From Dillenia suffruticosa (Eukaryota > Streptophyta > Magnoliopsida > Dilleniales > Dilleniaceae), in NCBI GenBank assembly GCA_033439265.1, contig JAVTVX010000024.1, positions 17,840,501 through 17,904,500 on the forward strand: a stretch of DNA of 64,000 bases, given 5' to 3'. The position numbers were made by a program, and so were the translations under genes. The notes under the pieces are model-generated. The model did no database searches. It was not told the DNA's origin and worked only from the letters and a program-made list of their open reading frames with translations. Below, piece by piece: positions 24,138-35,159 of this stretch (position 1 is its first letter; each line of letters begins with the position of its first letter).

Positions 24138-25080
24138 TTATTTGTCATTCTCATTTTTATCTATTTTTATGCTAGTGCTCATAGGTGTGGTATTTTCTTT
24201 GCACTCACTGAAGCCAAATCTTCCCACAAGATCACTGAAGCCAAATCTTCCCACAAGATCTTTGGTATATTTTGATTGATCGATGAATATACCATTATCT
24301 GATTGTTTAATTTGAAATTCTAGTAAATAATTTAACTCCCATCATGCTCATCTTAAATCTCCCTACATTCTTTTTGCAAAATTTTCATATATTTTTACAC
24401 TTATTTCTCCAAAAATTATATCATCTATATAAATTTGAATTATTAGAATGTTGTCTTCTTTTATTTTTATAAAAAGAGTAGTATCAACTTTTTTTCTTTC
24501 AAATTCATTTTCAATCAAAAAATTGTTTAGTTTTTCATACTATACTCTAAACTCTTGTTTTAATCCATATAAGATTTTGGTTAGTTTAAAAATATATTTC
24601 AAATATTTTGGACCTCAAAACCTTGGGGTTACTCTACTTATATGGTTTCATTTAAATAGTCATTTAGGAAGACACTTTTAACATCCATTTAAAACAATTT
24701 GATGTTCATATAACAGAAAAAAAAACTATAAGTATTCTGATAGTCTCTAATCTTGCAACTAGAGTATACTTTAGTCATAGTCAATTATTTCTTATTGACT
24801 GTATCCTTGGCTACTAATATTGTCTTCTTTCTTGTGATTGTACCATGTTTATCAAGTTTATTTCTAAATACCAACTTAGTTTCAATTACAGAATGATTTT
24901 TTTGCCTAGAAACCAGATTCCATACTTTATTTTTTAAAAATTGATTTAACTCTTCCTGCATAGCTATTATCAAATTCTCATGTTCTAATACTTCCTTTAC
25001 ATTTTTGGCTTATGTCTGAGAGATAAATACTACATATTCATATTGATTTTGCAATGCTGACCTAGTTCTAATATCAGAAC
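24137..25080 (-). pseudogene. SIRE-type copia reverse transcriptase, decayed
   Basis: 24973-24785 carries the start of copia RT (MIIAMQEELNQFLKNKVWNL, then ETKLVFRNKLDKHG). Near 24690-24600 the family stretch K-S-V-F-L-N-D and PQGFE is visible. The catalytic site reads YIDDIIFG, with its two Asp codons at 24420-24425. Downstream are stops and a 27-base tandem duplication at about 24219-24266, which adds a repeated PKILWEDLASV-like segment. Confidence 0.82.
24219..24268. repeat. 27-base tandem duplication in copia RT
   Basis: CACTGAAGCCAAATCTTCCC occurs twice in direct succession, 27 bases apart. The unit is a multiple of three, so the frame is kept. Confidence 0.8.
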
Positions 25081-26560
25081 TTGCATCACCTTTTATATTC
25101 TTTATATTAACATCTTTTCTAATAAGAATATATTTGATTTCTTACTCTTGTTGAGTCCTTTCTTGTTTAGACACTTCATCAATCTCTTCTTTTTGAGTGT
25201 TTTAGTTCTTTGCAGCCTCCAATTCTTTGAAGTGTTTTACTAATTCTTCATCATCCAAATATCTTTTGTCAGAATCATTGTTCTCATCAAATTCTATGTG
25301 TATTGATTCTTCAACAGTTATGGTTCTTTTGTTGTAACCCCTAAATGCTTTACACATTATTGAATAGTCTAACAATATTCATTCGTCACTTTTAGTATCA
25401 AATTTTTCTAAGACATCTTTTCCGTTGTTCAAAATATAGCATTTGTATTCGAAAACTCTAAAATAGGCTATATTAGGTTTTTTCCATTTGTAAAGTTCAT
25501 AGGATGTTTTCTTTAATATAAGTCTAATTAAGGCCCTATTGAAGATGTAACATGCAATATTTACTGCTTCTATTCAGAAATATTTTAACAAATTATTTTT
25601 ATAGAGTATAGTGCTAGCCAATTCTTGTAAAGTTCTTTTTTTCTCTATACCACCCCATTTTGTTGAGGAGTCGTAGGGGTTGAGAAATTGTTATCAATAC
25701 CTTGATTGCCACAAAATTCTTCCATAGTTTTTTTTAAAAGAAATTCCTTTTTGTGATCACTCTTAATACTTTTAATTGAAAACTCCTTTTCATTTTTATT
25801 TTTCTATATAATTTGATGAAGGTCTCGCTGGCCTTCTTTTTCTTGACTAAGAATAGGACCCAAGTATATATAGAAAAGTTATCAATAATCACAAAATCAT
25901 AATATTTCCTCTTAAACATTGAGTCCCAATATGTCCAAACAAATCTAGAGGTCTGCTTGTGGATACTATGTTTCTGGGTTTAAAAGAGATTTTTGTTTGT
26001 TTTCCTTTTATACATGCGTCACATAGTCTATCTCTTTCAAATTGTAACTTGGAAAGTTGTTTTATAATATTTTTCTTAACTAATTTAGATATAGTATCCA
26101 TACTAGCATATCCTAACCTTTTGTACTGTAATTATGAATTGTTATTATTCACTGCAACTAAACATAATTCATTTTGTGTTTCTAACCGATTTAAATCAAT
26201 TACATAGATATTTTCTCTTCTAAAGCCAATAAATTTAATGCAACTAGAAATTTTATCAATGATAGAGCAAATATTTGAATCAAATATATCTCTAGAATCT
26301 TTATCACATTACTGACTAACACTCAACAAACTGAATTTAAGTCTAGAGACATGAAAAATATTTTGAATTTGAGTATCAGTAAACTTAACTCCAATATTGC
26401 CTATTCCGATAATTTTTCCTTTGGAATTATCTTCAAATGCTACTTTCCTACTTTCCTTTTCTCAAGAGAAGAGAATTTTGAAACATCTTTAGTCATGTAT
26501 CTTAAGCAGCAACCGTTGGTGCACCATACTAACATCTCCAGGAGGTTTTTTTGATTTCAA
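25081..26560 (-). pseudogene. SIRE-type copia protease-linker and integrase, decayed
   Basis: Minus-strand integrase pieces are 26101-25889 (zinc-finger Cys pair in [15 protein letters not shown]) and 25919-25734 (IDNFSIYTWVLFL, matching the core around the first catalytic Asp). At about 25700-25640 NNNFSTPTTPQQNGVV matches the region with the catalytic Glu, which here looks replaced (VV followed by a stop, where the family has VERK). 25560-25081 holds the integrase C-terminus and the variable linker to RT with many stops. The protease stretch near 26520-26300 is badly decayed. Confidence 0.78.
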
Positions 26561-26569
26561 ACATACATA

Positions 26570-28465
26570 AAATCAAAATCAATCACACTTTTGCTTTTCC
26601 ATTCTTGGGTCCAGCTGAGTTAGTTCTAGTTTAATTTTTAGGCACCCATTTCATGTTTGTTATAGAGGATTTTTTTATCCAACAGCTATTAATTGAGTGT
26701 CCATTCTTTTTACAACAGGTGTATGTAAGTTCATTGGTTGTTTTATTCTTTATAGAGTATGAATTGATTTTCTTTAATTTACAATTATCTTACTTGTAGC
26801 CTAATCTCATGCACGTATGGCATCTACGTTCTTTAACAGTTTTCGAACTAGATGTAAAAAATTTATATAGCTTCTTCTGAGTTTGGGTTTCATTAAATCC
26901 TAATCCTTCCCTATCAAAGACTGCTCTTTAAGCTCATAGGTTGGCATCTAATTTTTTCAGATCTTGTTTGAATTTCACTAAAATACTACTTTGTCTAATG
27001 TTTTTCTCCTTTTGTTCAATCAATTCTTTTCTTAGAATTTCATTTTCTTTTGTGTGATTATCTTCAACTTTAGTATTCTCTGTTTTATTATGTGATTGCA
27101 GACATTTATTCTTTTCAATGATGAGATTTTCATGAAATCAATAAGTTTTTTCTTTTTCACTCTTTATTTCTTCTCTAAATTTAGTGATTTTCAATTCTAA
27201 CTTAATATTTTTTTTCTTAATTTATTAGCATCTATTTTGGAATTTTCAAATTCTTTCTCTATTTTAGATATGCTTTTCTTCAAAATGTTGTTTTTCAATT
27301 TCAATTTCTTTATTTCCTTAAGTAATTCTAATAATATTTCAAGTAGTTCAGCAGATGAAAAATTATTTTCGTTAGAATTAGAGAAAGATGAGTAAGAAGT
27401 TGAATTTACCTCATTGTCGGAGGACTCTTCGATGGCCGTGAAACGCAGATTAGCTTGCTCTTTGTGCCTTCATCCTCACTTCAACTTGAGTCTTTGTCAC
27501 TCCAGGCGGTAAGAGATTTCTTTTTTTTCTTCTGCTTTCATTATTTCTTGTCCTTCTTATTAGCTTTCTTCAACTGAGGACAAACAAACTTTATATGTCC
27601 CAATTTCTTGCATTTGTAACATCTGCTTTCTTCTTTCCTTTCTGGTCTCTTGAAATTTTACTTGCTTCTATTTCTTCTTCGCATCATGAATCTCTTGGCC
27701 AGCAATACATCATCTTCTCCATCATCTTCATCTTCAAAATTAGATGAGCTCTCATCACTTTCGGCTTTGAGAGCCACTCCTTTTCCTTTTTCCTCTCTTC
27801 CTTGTTCTTTGACATTCAACTTCATTTCATGAGTTATCAATAAACCCACGAGTTCATCCATGGTTAAGGTTTCCAGGTTTTTCGATTCTTATATTGCAAC
27901 GACCTTAGGTTCGCATGACTTTTGTAGACTTCTAAGAATTTCGTCTACCATGTCTTTCTGTGGAATTCCTTTACTAAGCAACCTTAATTCATTTGTCACT
28001 TTGCTGAATCTTGTTATTATTTCACTTATGGATTTTCATTCCTTCATCTTGAAAGTTTAGTATTTTTGTTTCAGTAGTCTGATCTTGCTTTTGCAAACTT
28101 GATCGATGCTTTTGTAAGTGGTTTCAAGTTTTTCCCAAATTTCTTTGGCTATGATACATGAAGAGACTCGGTTATATTCATTGATGCTAAGGGCAAGTTG
28201 AAAAAAATTTATAACTTTGCAGTTAGCTTAATAGGCTTTCTTCTATTCAGTCATTATGTTTTTCAGCTACTGGTTCATGTTTACCATCAATTTCTTCAGT
28301 TGGAAATTCAACTCCTTTTTCAATGATTTCCCAGACATTTCGATCCTAAGCTATAATGAAATTTTGTATCCTTTGTTTCCAATAGTTTAAGTTATTTCTA
28401 TTCAAAAGTGTTGCACGATTTGTTAAGTATGCCTCAATTGGTACACTGTTTTTATTTACGGCCAT
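26570..28465 (-). pseudogene. SIRE-type copia gag, decayed
   Basis: It starts with ATG at 28465 (MAVNKNSVPIEAYLTNRA). The family signature NLNYWKQRIQNFI follows, with a stop soon after. A CCHC knuckle, CYKCKKLGHIKFVC, lies at about 27624-27580, preceded by an acidic stretch (27861-27658, with SDESSSNFEDEDDGEDD). Downstream is a long K/E/N-rich coiled-coil-like part (27400-26950) typical of the SIRE lineage's extended gag. A second, damaged knuckle (CCKKNGHSINSCW) lies at about 26730-26690, followed by KWVPK. Numerous stops and frameshifts make it inactive. Confidence 0.8.
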
Positions 28466-28507
28466 TTAGAGCTTTTGTGTTGAAGCTAGTTTTTTACCAA
28501 CACACCC

Positions 28508-28519
28508 GCTCTAATACTA
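28508..28519 (-). other. SIRE-type primer-binding site (degraded)
   Basis: The minus strand reads TAGTATTAGAGCGGG, against the expected TGGTATCAGAGC for initiator Met tRNA. The two changes are G-to-A and C-to-T. It sits next to the LTR edge at 28522. Confidence 0.75.
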
Positions 28520-28521
28520 AT

Positions 28522-30421
28522 TATTATTTAACTAAAGTGGGGTGAATAGTTGAATTAAAATATTTTTGGAGATTTCTAGGTATTTAGGTGCTTTTTAAAA
28601 GAAAATGACTAAATGAATGTATGACAGATTATGAAGGAAAAACAAAGAATACAAAAAATTTTGTAATGGCTCCAACAAATTTGATGTACGTCTACTCCCA
28701 GACTCCCCTAGATTTTTTATTATCAACTTACAGATACAAACTTAATTGTAGGTTTAAGTTGGATTTTTACAGTATTACTCTTCAAACACTAATTTTTTAG
28801 CTCAACATAAGTTGTCTCACTCTTTCTCTCTCTAAATCCAAGACCGTGACACATTTATTGGTCTCTTGAAATCTCAGTACAAGAAAGAATAGAGGGTCTA
28901 AGTTATGAGGCTTAAGTCCTCAGATTGGACAAATTTGGTTCTTACTTAAGGTTACACTTAAGAAGATGTATGAATATACAAAAATTAGAGTACAAGGCAA
29001 TAAAAACATAGCAACGTTGTAATAAGTCTATAGTTGTTCACATCATCAATAGACCATTAATTTCTTCATCTTCCATCTCTTTGGTATTTATTGCAGCATT
29101 GAATAGAGTCGTTGTATAGTAGTTGAGGTCGAACGTTACTTATTAATATTCGTCATTAAATCCTCTACATTCGTTCCTTATTTTGCTTTGAAGTTTCATC
29201 GTTCCACTGGCAACACTTTTCTTCTAACCAATTGAGAAATGAACTTATTGCATTTAAACGTTAGTCTTTGATAAAAAGATAAATAGACAAATAAATCAAG
29301 AAGAGATGACCATTGTGTTCATGCCTTTTTTGAAATCTAGTTTCTTAAAATTTTTGGGTCGACAAGTTTAAGGAGCACATTGACTTGGATTCAAATTTTT
29401 GTGTTGTAAATTTATTGGTCAAGTCAACATATTGATATATTTGGTCAATCAATTTGTTTTGTTGACAAATTAATACTGACATGTCGACCAATTTTATATT
29501 CGTTATCAAATTTAATAGTATTATGTTGACTTTCTTAAGATTTTTTGTTTAAGGCGATGTCAACATATTTAAAATTTCAGGTCGACCTGGTTCTATTCCA
29601 AAATCAATTGGTGAACATGAAGAGTTTATATTGATCGACATACTTTAGTATGTTGACATAATTTCAATGAGGCATCGACAACTCTATGTTAAATACCAAA
29701 AAACTTTTCAACACATTAAGATTTTTAAGTCAACATGATCTTATCTTTGGATAAATTGGTCGACAAAACATATTTGTATTGGTCGACATATGAAGGTGGG
29801 TCGGCATATTTTGAATAGATATTGTCGTGTGACTTTTAAGGAAAAGTAGAACAGATCCATAAGTTGTCAAGTATGTCGACCTTCTTTATATTTTTGTTAC
29901 GATTCTTTGTCGACGTATAGATTAATAGGTCGACCCGGTACTTAAATTAGTGGATCTATGAACTTAAATAGTCCACATGATATAAACAGGTCGACATACA
30001 AAGGTGGTCTTATCGACATATAAAACAGATTGACCAATTTAATTGATCAGGTGGACCAATTTTGTTGTCATGTCGATAGGCTCTTACTCAGGTCGACGAG
30101 GAAAGAAAAAGGCTTTCTTAAGTCAACATATTTTCAGGAGTGTCGACAAAATCTTAGTTAGACAAATATTGTTGTTTTGATTCATTCAGGTCGATAAGTA
30201 TTATTGACAGGTTGACATGTTTATGGCAGATTTAATTGGTTGACATGATTCTTAAAATTGGTTGATCTGTATAGGTAGGTCGGCATAGATTCACAGCAAA
30301 TCGACAAGCATTACAAGAGTGTGATTTTTCAGACCTATTTTTTTATAATCTTTTACTCAATTAAATCCAATTTTTCTCCTTTAAATTCTTTTATCATTAT
30401 CAAAACTTAACATTTTCTATA
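28522..30421 (-). repeat. SIRE-type 5' LTR (intact copy, 1900 bases)
   Basis: It aligns with 9142-9907 plus 20500-21596. The outer bases have decayed (TATTATTT for TGTTATTC; TTTTCTATA for TTTTCAACA). The GTCGAC-rich U3 lies at 29355-30310. Confidence 0.85.
29355..30310. repeat. GTCGAC motif array in LTR U3 (right copy)
   Basis: This is the counterpart of 20540-21480. Sites intact in one LTR are often decayed to GTCAAC or GTTGAC in the other, as expected if both derive from a common array and lost CpG by deamination. Confidence 0.65.
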
Positions 30422-31666
30422 ATGCTCAAAATTAGAAAACAACTATTATAGCTTTTTGAAAATTGTAGAATGGTCGTAATAGATTTTTTAAATTACAATT
30501 CAGTCCTAAATCTCATTCTTTACATTATTCTTCTTTTGTAATTAATGTAACAACAAGATAGTCACATTGAGTATGTAGTCAACACTAATAAAGCTTTAGG
30601 GCAGAGAAAGAATTTAGAATATTATTTTTTCTTACAAAACAATGATAACATAATCTAATAGGCTATTTAATACATTAAAATTATTTTAACTCTAATTAGT
30701 TCCACTAATAATTAAGCTTCCACACTTAAATAAATATCGCATTATTTATAAAAGTAAAAAATTAATAATTTATTATTTCGTCCTTGATCTATATGTATTT
30801 CTATATATTGTCTATCTACGTAATAAGTGTATTTAACGCCATGTAAATTAAATATACTATCATCTTTTGAATTATTTAATTTAATGAATCTCTCGTCCAT
30901 AAAAGGACAATATAAAAAATTGTCTAGCTTGTCTATCAATAGCAGATATAATTAGACAAATTTTAAGAATACCTAATACAATACAATATCATATTATTGA
31001 ATTTAATTTTTGATAATCAACTAAGATAATATGAGGGGGTTATATTCGACACAGTCGACGTAGACTTTGTATTATATATACATGGGTGAATTAACCAGCA
31101 CTATATATCCAAATGGACAAAACTCTTGATTTATAAAAAGTCTCACTTCTTGTAATAAATCAAAATATATAACCATATCTTTGCTAATTCATTCATAAAT
31201 ATATTCAACATTAAAGGGATATAAACTTTATATAACTACAAAGTATTAATTTTTATTTCATAATATATTTGAGAAATTACTCTGTGTATTATTTAGTAGT
31301 GTCATTTCCGCCAACTTTTATTGAGTTTGGACTCGTTTTATTTAATCATCTCTAATTAACAAGACATTTTCAAACTATAATATATACATGATAAAGTGTC
31401 TAACTTAATCAATTAATTATAAATATTTTATGCTTGATTGATATTCCGATAATTTATATTTTGAGTATTTATCATCGATCAGATCATATATATATTTAAA
31501 TAAATCACTCATATTAAACTACTAAACGACTATAAATATATACATACATGAATAATATAACAAGTTTATTTAATCAACATATATGCATATTTTCTAAATA
31601 AATGATGCCTTTTAGAGCATCCCTCACAATTTAAATAATAAAAAAGGACAAATATATCATGTATAT
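30422..31666. other. AT-rich intergenic stretch
   Basis: No coding sequence, LTR or clear repeat unit was recognised. The first 100 bases resemble the short-period repeat at 9016-9141. The small ORF at 30742-30939 (minus) has no known motif. Confidence 0.5.
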
Positions 31667-31673
31667 ACTATTT

Positions 31674-31942
31674 GTGAGGCCCCGCGGGATCACACCCGAC
31701 CGGCCAGCCCCCATAGCCAGGTATTGTCAATGCAAGTCCAGAAATTCAAGTCTCGCTGCAGCGTCCGCGACTCGAACCCGTGACTTGCCCATTTGTCCCC
31801 CATCGTGGGAGCGCCTTTCACCAATTGGGCAAGTCACGGGTTCGAGTCACTGACACTGCAGTGAGACTCGAATTTCTGGACTTGCGTGAATAATACCTGG
31901 CTATGGAGGCTAGCCGGTCGAGTGTGATCCCGCGGGCCTCAC
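31674..31942. mobile_element. Inverted SINE pair forming a long hairpin
   Basis: Arms 31674-31790 and 31827-31942 are near-perfect inverted copies of each other, about 117 bases each (GTGAGGCCCCGCGGGATCAC ... GTGATCCCGCGGGCCTCAC). A 36-base loop separates them. Flanks ACTATTT (31667-31673) and ACTATTA (31943-31949) look like a target duplication. Both arms carry a pol III B-box (GGTTCGAGTC; minus 31778-31768 and plus 31839-31849). The loop supplies an A-box-like TGGTGAAAGGC on the minus strand (31823-31813), 34 bases from the minus B-box. The arms therefore look like head-to-head tRNA-derived SINE copies. A foldback MITE is the alternative. Confidence 0.7.
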
Positions 31943-31949
31943 ACTATTA

Positions 31950-32205
31950 AATTTCTAATGTTGTTTAAAATTTCTTGGTCCTTGCCTGCATTAACAGTGT
32001 ACTAATCCGCCCATATGGCTCACGCGCCAAATCACTGTGGAGAGAAAGACCAAAATAGAGCTGCTCTTGCACGTGCTTTCACATCAACATTCTTGAATAA
32101 AATATATAACGTTTGAAAAGCACAAACTTGGCTTAGCTTCTAGATGGGAACCCAAAATTTCAAATTTAGCCATATTTTCACAAAAAGAAAATTCAAAAAA
32201 CAAAA
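31950..32205. other. Spacer / likely 3' UTR of the host gene
   Basis: This is non-coding. On the minus strand it lies directly behind the stop codon of the gene at 32206-33162. No convincing polyadenylation signal was singled out. Confidence 0.4.
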
Positions 32206-33162
32206 CTACAAAAGTCCAAAGTTATTGCTTTGGCGATTTTTCCTCTGCAAAAGGCCTTCCAAAATAATCTTTTTCTTGTACTCCTCTGAATCCAAATTCA
32301 AATTCAACTCCTTGGAATGTGATTGGATTTGAGAAGGTGTATCTGTAGTGAAGCAAGGGATGAGATAAAACCAAGCGCAAGTGCAAAAAATGGCACAGAC
32401 TCGACCCCATATCAATAGTATCACCAGAATTACTACTACAATTGACAGTCCTACAATTCGGTCCTTCTTGGTTTGGATTTTGCTTACTTGGGATTCTTGG
32501 CTCGCCGTTTCTCGGCAATGGGGTGGGAAAGAATTTGAGTGGGTCGTGGTGGGGCCACCACCACCACCACCACCTCGTGGCTGCTTCCGTTTGGCTTCCG
32601 CTGCTGGAGATACGATGGCACTCTTAGAATCAAATTTCCGGCGGATTGGAATCAGGCACGTGTCAGCTTTTGATTGACCTGTGGGTGTTGAGGATTCGAG
32701 GATGATTTCTTTGTCAGCCGACCCGTGTTTTGTCTGAATCAAAACAATATGAAATTTTACGTCTAAATTATACCACTCTGTTTGACCAAGTGTAAATAAA
32801 AATCAATGGTGTACCTTTCTCGGCTTCTCAGCCGTTGTTTGACCTGACTCAGCGCTCTGAACCGGTTTCCGGCTCTTCCCAGCGGTATTAGCCGTCGTTC
32901 TGATCTTAAGCTCGCCGGACAGTTTCTTGTTCGCGGTCTGAGTTTCTTTGATTTGATCCGTTGCTTGTGGTGTGACGGAAGTTTCAACGGGGACGGTTTT
33001 GGCGGCAGAAGTTTTCATCAAACGGAATCGGGTGCAGGAGAATCGGTGGGTTTTTTTCCGGGCTCCTCCGGATTCAACCATTTGAGAAGGGTTTTGGTCG
33101 GAAACATCAGGAGGAGGTCGAAAACATATGAATAAACATGATAATCTTTTGGGTTTTGCCAT
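32206..33162 (-). CDS. Plant membrane-anchored protein of unknown function, two exons
   Basis: Exon 1 is 33162-32815 and exon 2 is 32733-32206 on the minus strand, with an 81-base intron (32814-32734). The donor is AAAG/GTACAC and the acceptor is TTGATTCAG/AC, both in phase 0. The joined frame is 291 residues. It begins MAKPKRLSCLFICFRPPP, followed by a basic Ser/Thr/Lys-rich region, a run of seven Gly (about 170-176), one strongly hydrophobic membrane segment (about 209-244, GLSIVVVILVILLIWG) and the conserved-looking tail SEEYKKKIILEGLLQR (about 265-280). The layout resembles an uncharacterised plant family typified by Arabidopsis At5g23160, recalled from memory and unchecked. It has an intact frame, clean splice sites and higher GC than the surroundings. 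A decayed copy of exon 1 lies 1.5 kb upstream. Confidence 0.85.
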
Positions 33163-33710
33163 GTAGAGTAAGCATGGAGGAGGAAAAGGGGCTTGGTGGG
33201 TTTTCGGATGAAGATTTAGAAGTCCTCGTTTTTGAGAGTTTTCCTTGAAAAAATTTAAATATATAAAACATAAATATGATAAAATATTAACTAAATTATA
33301 TATGTATTTGGTAGAGAGAGAGAGAGATGACTTGGACTTGGTGGCCTTCTTCCTTCCTGGATCTTAGCCCTCTCACACGTTTTTTTCACCTTTCTCTAGA
33401 GAATGATGTCTTGCTCCACACGACGATGCACATATTTGTAGGAGTGGTTATTATTTGCATTTAATTGGAATATTATTTGGAGACATCAGATTACTAATCT
33501 TCTAACTAAGATGTTCTCTCCTGCTGTTGAGGGATTAGTTAGTTTGGATATCCCATCGTTATCCCTTTTTCTTTTTGTTATTTATATATATATGAACTTA
33601 AAAAAAAGTTTACTTTACAAACTGGATTAGTTTTCTGATGACATGCATACATATGAGCCAACAAACTATACAGCCAATGATCTAACAAGTAAGCCAATAT
33701 GACTAAATAC

Positions 33711-33763
<53 letters not shown>

Positions 33764-33929
33764 ATTGAAAAAAGTTCGCTTTGAACTCGTCTCATTTACC
33801 TTCACTATTAAGCAAATGGTAGAAAACTTGAAGGTACCGGGTTATAACTATTAATTTCATTATTATATAGATGTTTGTGGTGTGATTCATAAATTATTAA
33901 CACAAATTGATTCAAACCGATAATTATAT
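33163..33929. promoter_or_regulatory. Upstream region of the host gene
   Basis: This is minus-strand upstream sequence. It is AT-rich from 33240, with GA runs at 33316-33327 and a long (GA)n at about 33712-33759. GA/CT runs are common in plant 5' regions, but no specific element or start site can be fixed. Otherwise I see no gene here. Confidence 0.35.
33712..33759. repeat. (GA)n microsatellite
   Basis: About 23 GA units run uninterrupted in the upstream region of the host gene. Confidence 0.9.
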
Positions 33930-34445
33930 AACCATGCTATGATGGATGTTGATGAAAAATGAAATTTTCTTGAAATATATTAATATCGTCAAAATTATGT
34001 ATGAGGAACTTGTTACCGGTGTAAGAATCTACAAACTTTAAGTAATAACTCCTCAATTAATATTGAATTTTATCAAAATTCGATATTAAATCATTTACTT
34101 TTTATAATTGTGATATATGAAATAACGAAAAGTATTCAAAATAAATTACCATGGTGTATTGGTTTTGTAGATGATATAGTATTAGTTGATAAAATTAAAG
34201 GGGATACTAATGCTAAATTGGAGTTATAGAGAAATATACTAGAATTCAAAAAATTAAATTCAATTGGTCAAAAACTAAGTAAATAAAATATATATTTAGT
34301 AACAGTCATCATAATGAGAAAAAACGATAAACTTAGAGGGACAGAATGTACAAAAAAATGAATATTTTAGATATCTTGAGTTCACCAAGAACAATGGCAA
34401 TAATGGGAATGTAAATCATAGGATCCAAATGGATTATAAAATGAA
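33930..34445 (+). pseudogene. L1-type LINE reverse transcriptase fragment
   Basis: Plus-strand pieces match plant LINE RT. YINIVKIMYEELVTGVR lies near 33975-34025. The catalytic block is PWCIGFVDDIVLVD (about 34147-34190), followed by TNAKLEL. FRYLEF and NHRIQ lie near 34370-34430. Stops and frameshifts are frequent. The catalytic Ala of the usual FADD reads Val. No LINE 5' end or poly(A) tail is present. It ends where the duplicated host exon begins at about 34451. Confidence 0.78.
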
Positions 34446-34450
34446 GAAAT

Positions 34451-34785
34451 GTTTCTTTGACTTGATCCAATGCTTTTGGGGTGACGGAAGGTTCAACGGG
34501 AACTGTTTTGGTGGTAGAAGTTTTCTTCATGCGGAATCGGGAGCAGAAGAATCGACGGGTCTTCTTCCAGTTTCATCCAAATTCAACCATTTGACAGGGT
34601 TTTGGTCGAAAACATTAGGAGGAGGTCAAAAGCATATGAACAAACATGATATTCTTTTGGGTTTTGCCATCTGGGGTAAGCATGGAGGAGGAAAAGGGGT
34701 TTGGCGGGTTTTCGGATGAAGATTTAAAAGTCCTCATTTTTTATTTTTCTTTGTAAAAATTTAAATATATAAAATAGTAGAAAAT
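34451..34785 (-). pseudogene. Decayed duplicate of the host gene's first exon and upstream DNA
   Basis: It aligns with 32942-33280. The start ATG corresponds to 34670 (MAKPKRISCLFICF), followed by a TGA in place of the Arg codon. A one-base deletion shifts the frame about ten codons later, then the ancestral frame resumes as MKKTSTTKTVPVEPSVTPK. The copy stops within exon 1, so the intron, membrane segment and tail are missing. Most changes are transitions. It abuts a LINE fragment on one side and the copia LTR at 34806 on the other. Confidence 0.85.
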
Positions 34786-34805
34786 AGAGAGAGGGAGAGA
34801 GAGAA

Positions 34806-35055
34806 TGTGAGAGAAAAAATTCTCTATATTTTATTGTGTGTAATACATGGAACAAAGGGTGTATTTATACAACTTAGTGTATGTTTAAAAAAGGAAAACT
34901 TTAAAATCAAATATTTTTCCAAATATGTGATATGTCAACATATTGCATAGAATGTTGACATATCATGATATTTGTGATAACATAAATTGATATATATAAA
35001 AAGAGTCTAATAATAGTAAGAAATATCTCATATAATACCAGCATATGGAGTCATG
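34806..35055 (-). repeat. Copia 3' LTR, distal part
   Basis: It begins TGTGAGAGAAAAAATTC and runs to the gypsy target duplication TCATG (35051-35055). It rejoins at 44090. The total LTR length would be about 310 bases. The outer border is set by the TG dinucleotide and the end of similarity to the duplicated host region, so it is approximate. Confidence 0.65.
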
Positions 35056-35112
35056 TGTAACACTGAAAAAAAAAAAAATCAAAATTAAGGCTTAAAGCCC
35101 TAATTCTCTTTA

Positions 35113-35159
<47 letters not shown>

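Larger units (their letters stand above)
9142..30421 (-). mobile_element. SIRE/Maximus-type Ty1/copia retrotransposon with extra 3' domain, split by a gypsy insertion
   Basis: Two related LTRs of about 1.9 kb face each other. One is at 28522-30421 (5' LTR on the minus strand). The other is at 9142-21596, interrupted by a complete gypsy element at 9908-20494. Minus-strand order between them is primer site (28508-28519), gag with CCHC knuckle, integrase, reverse transcriptase, RNase H, then an additional domain in the envelope-like position (23448-22785), non-coding sequence, polypurine tract (21597-21610) and 3' LTR. Without the gypsy insert the element is about 10.7 kb, usual for the SIRE lineage. 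The gag tail motif KWVPK with AGPK spacing and the PPT AAAAATTGGGAGAT also fit that lineage. No clear 5-bp target duplication was found. Confidence 0.85.

Noticed and set aside
9137-30426. A target duplication for the SIRE-type element
   Set aside because: The bases outside the LTR edges (GTTTT and ATGCT) do not match. The duplication may be decayed or hidden in the flanking repeat, so none is claimed.
32381-32677. Plus-strand ORFs opposite the host gene (also 32953-33135)
   Set aside because: They are shadows of the host exons. The minus strand has the splice-consistent frame and membrane segment.
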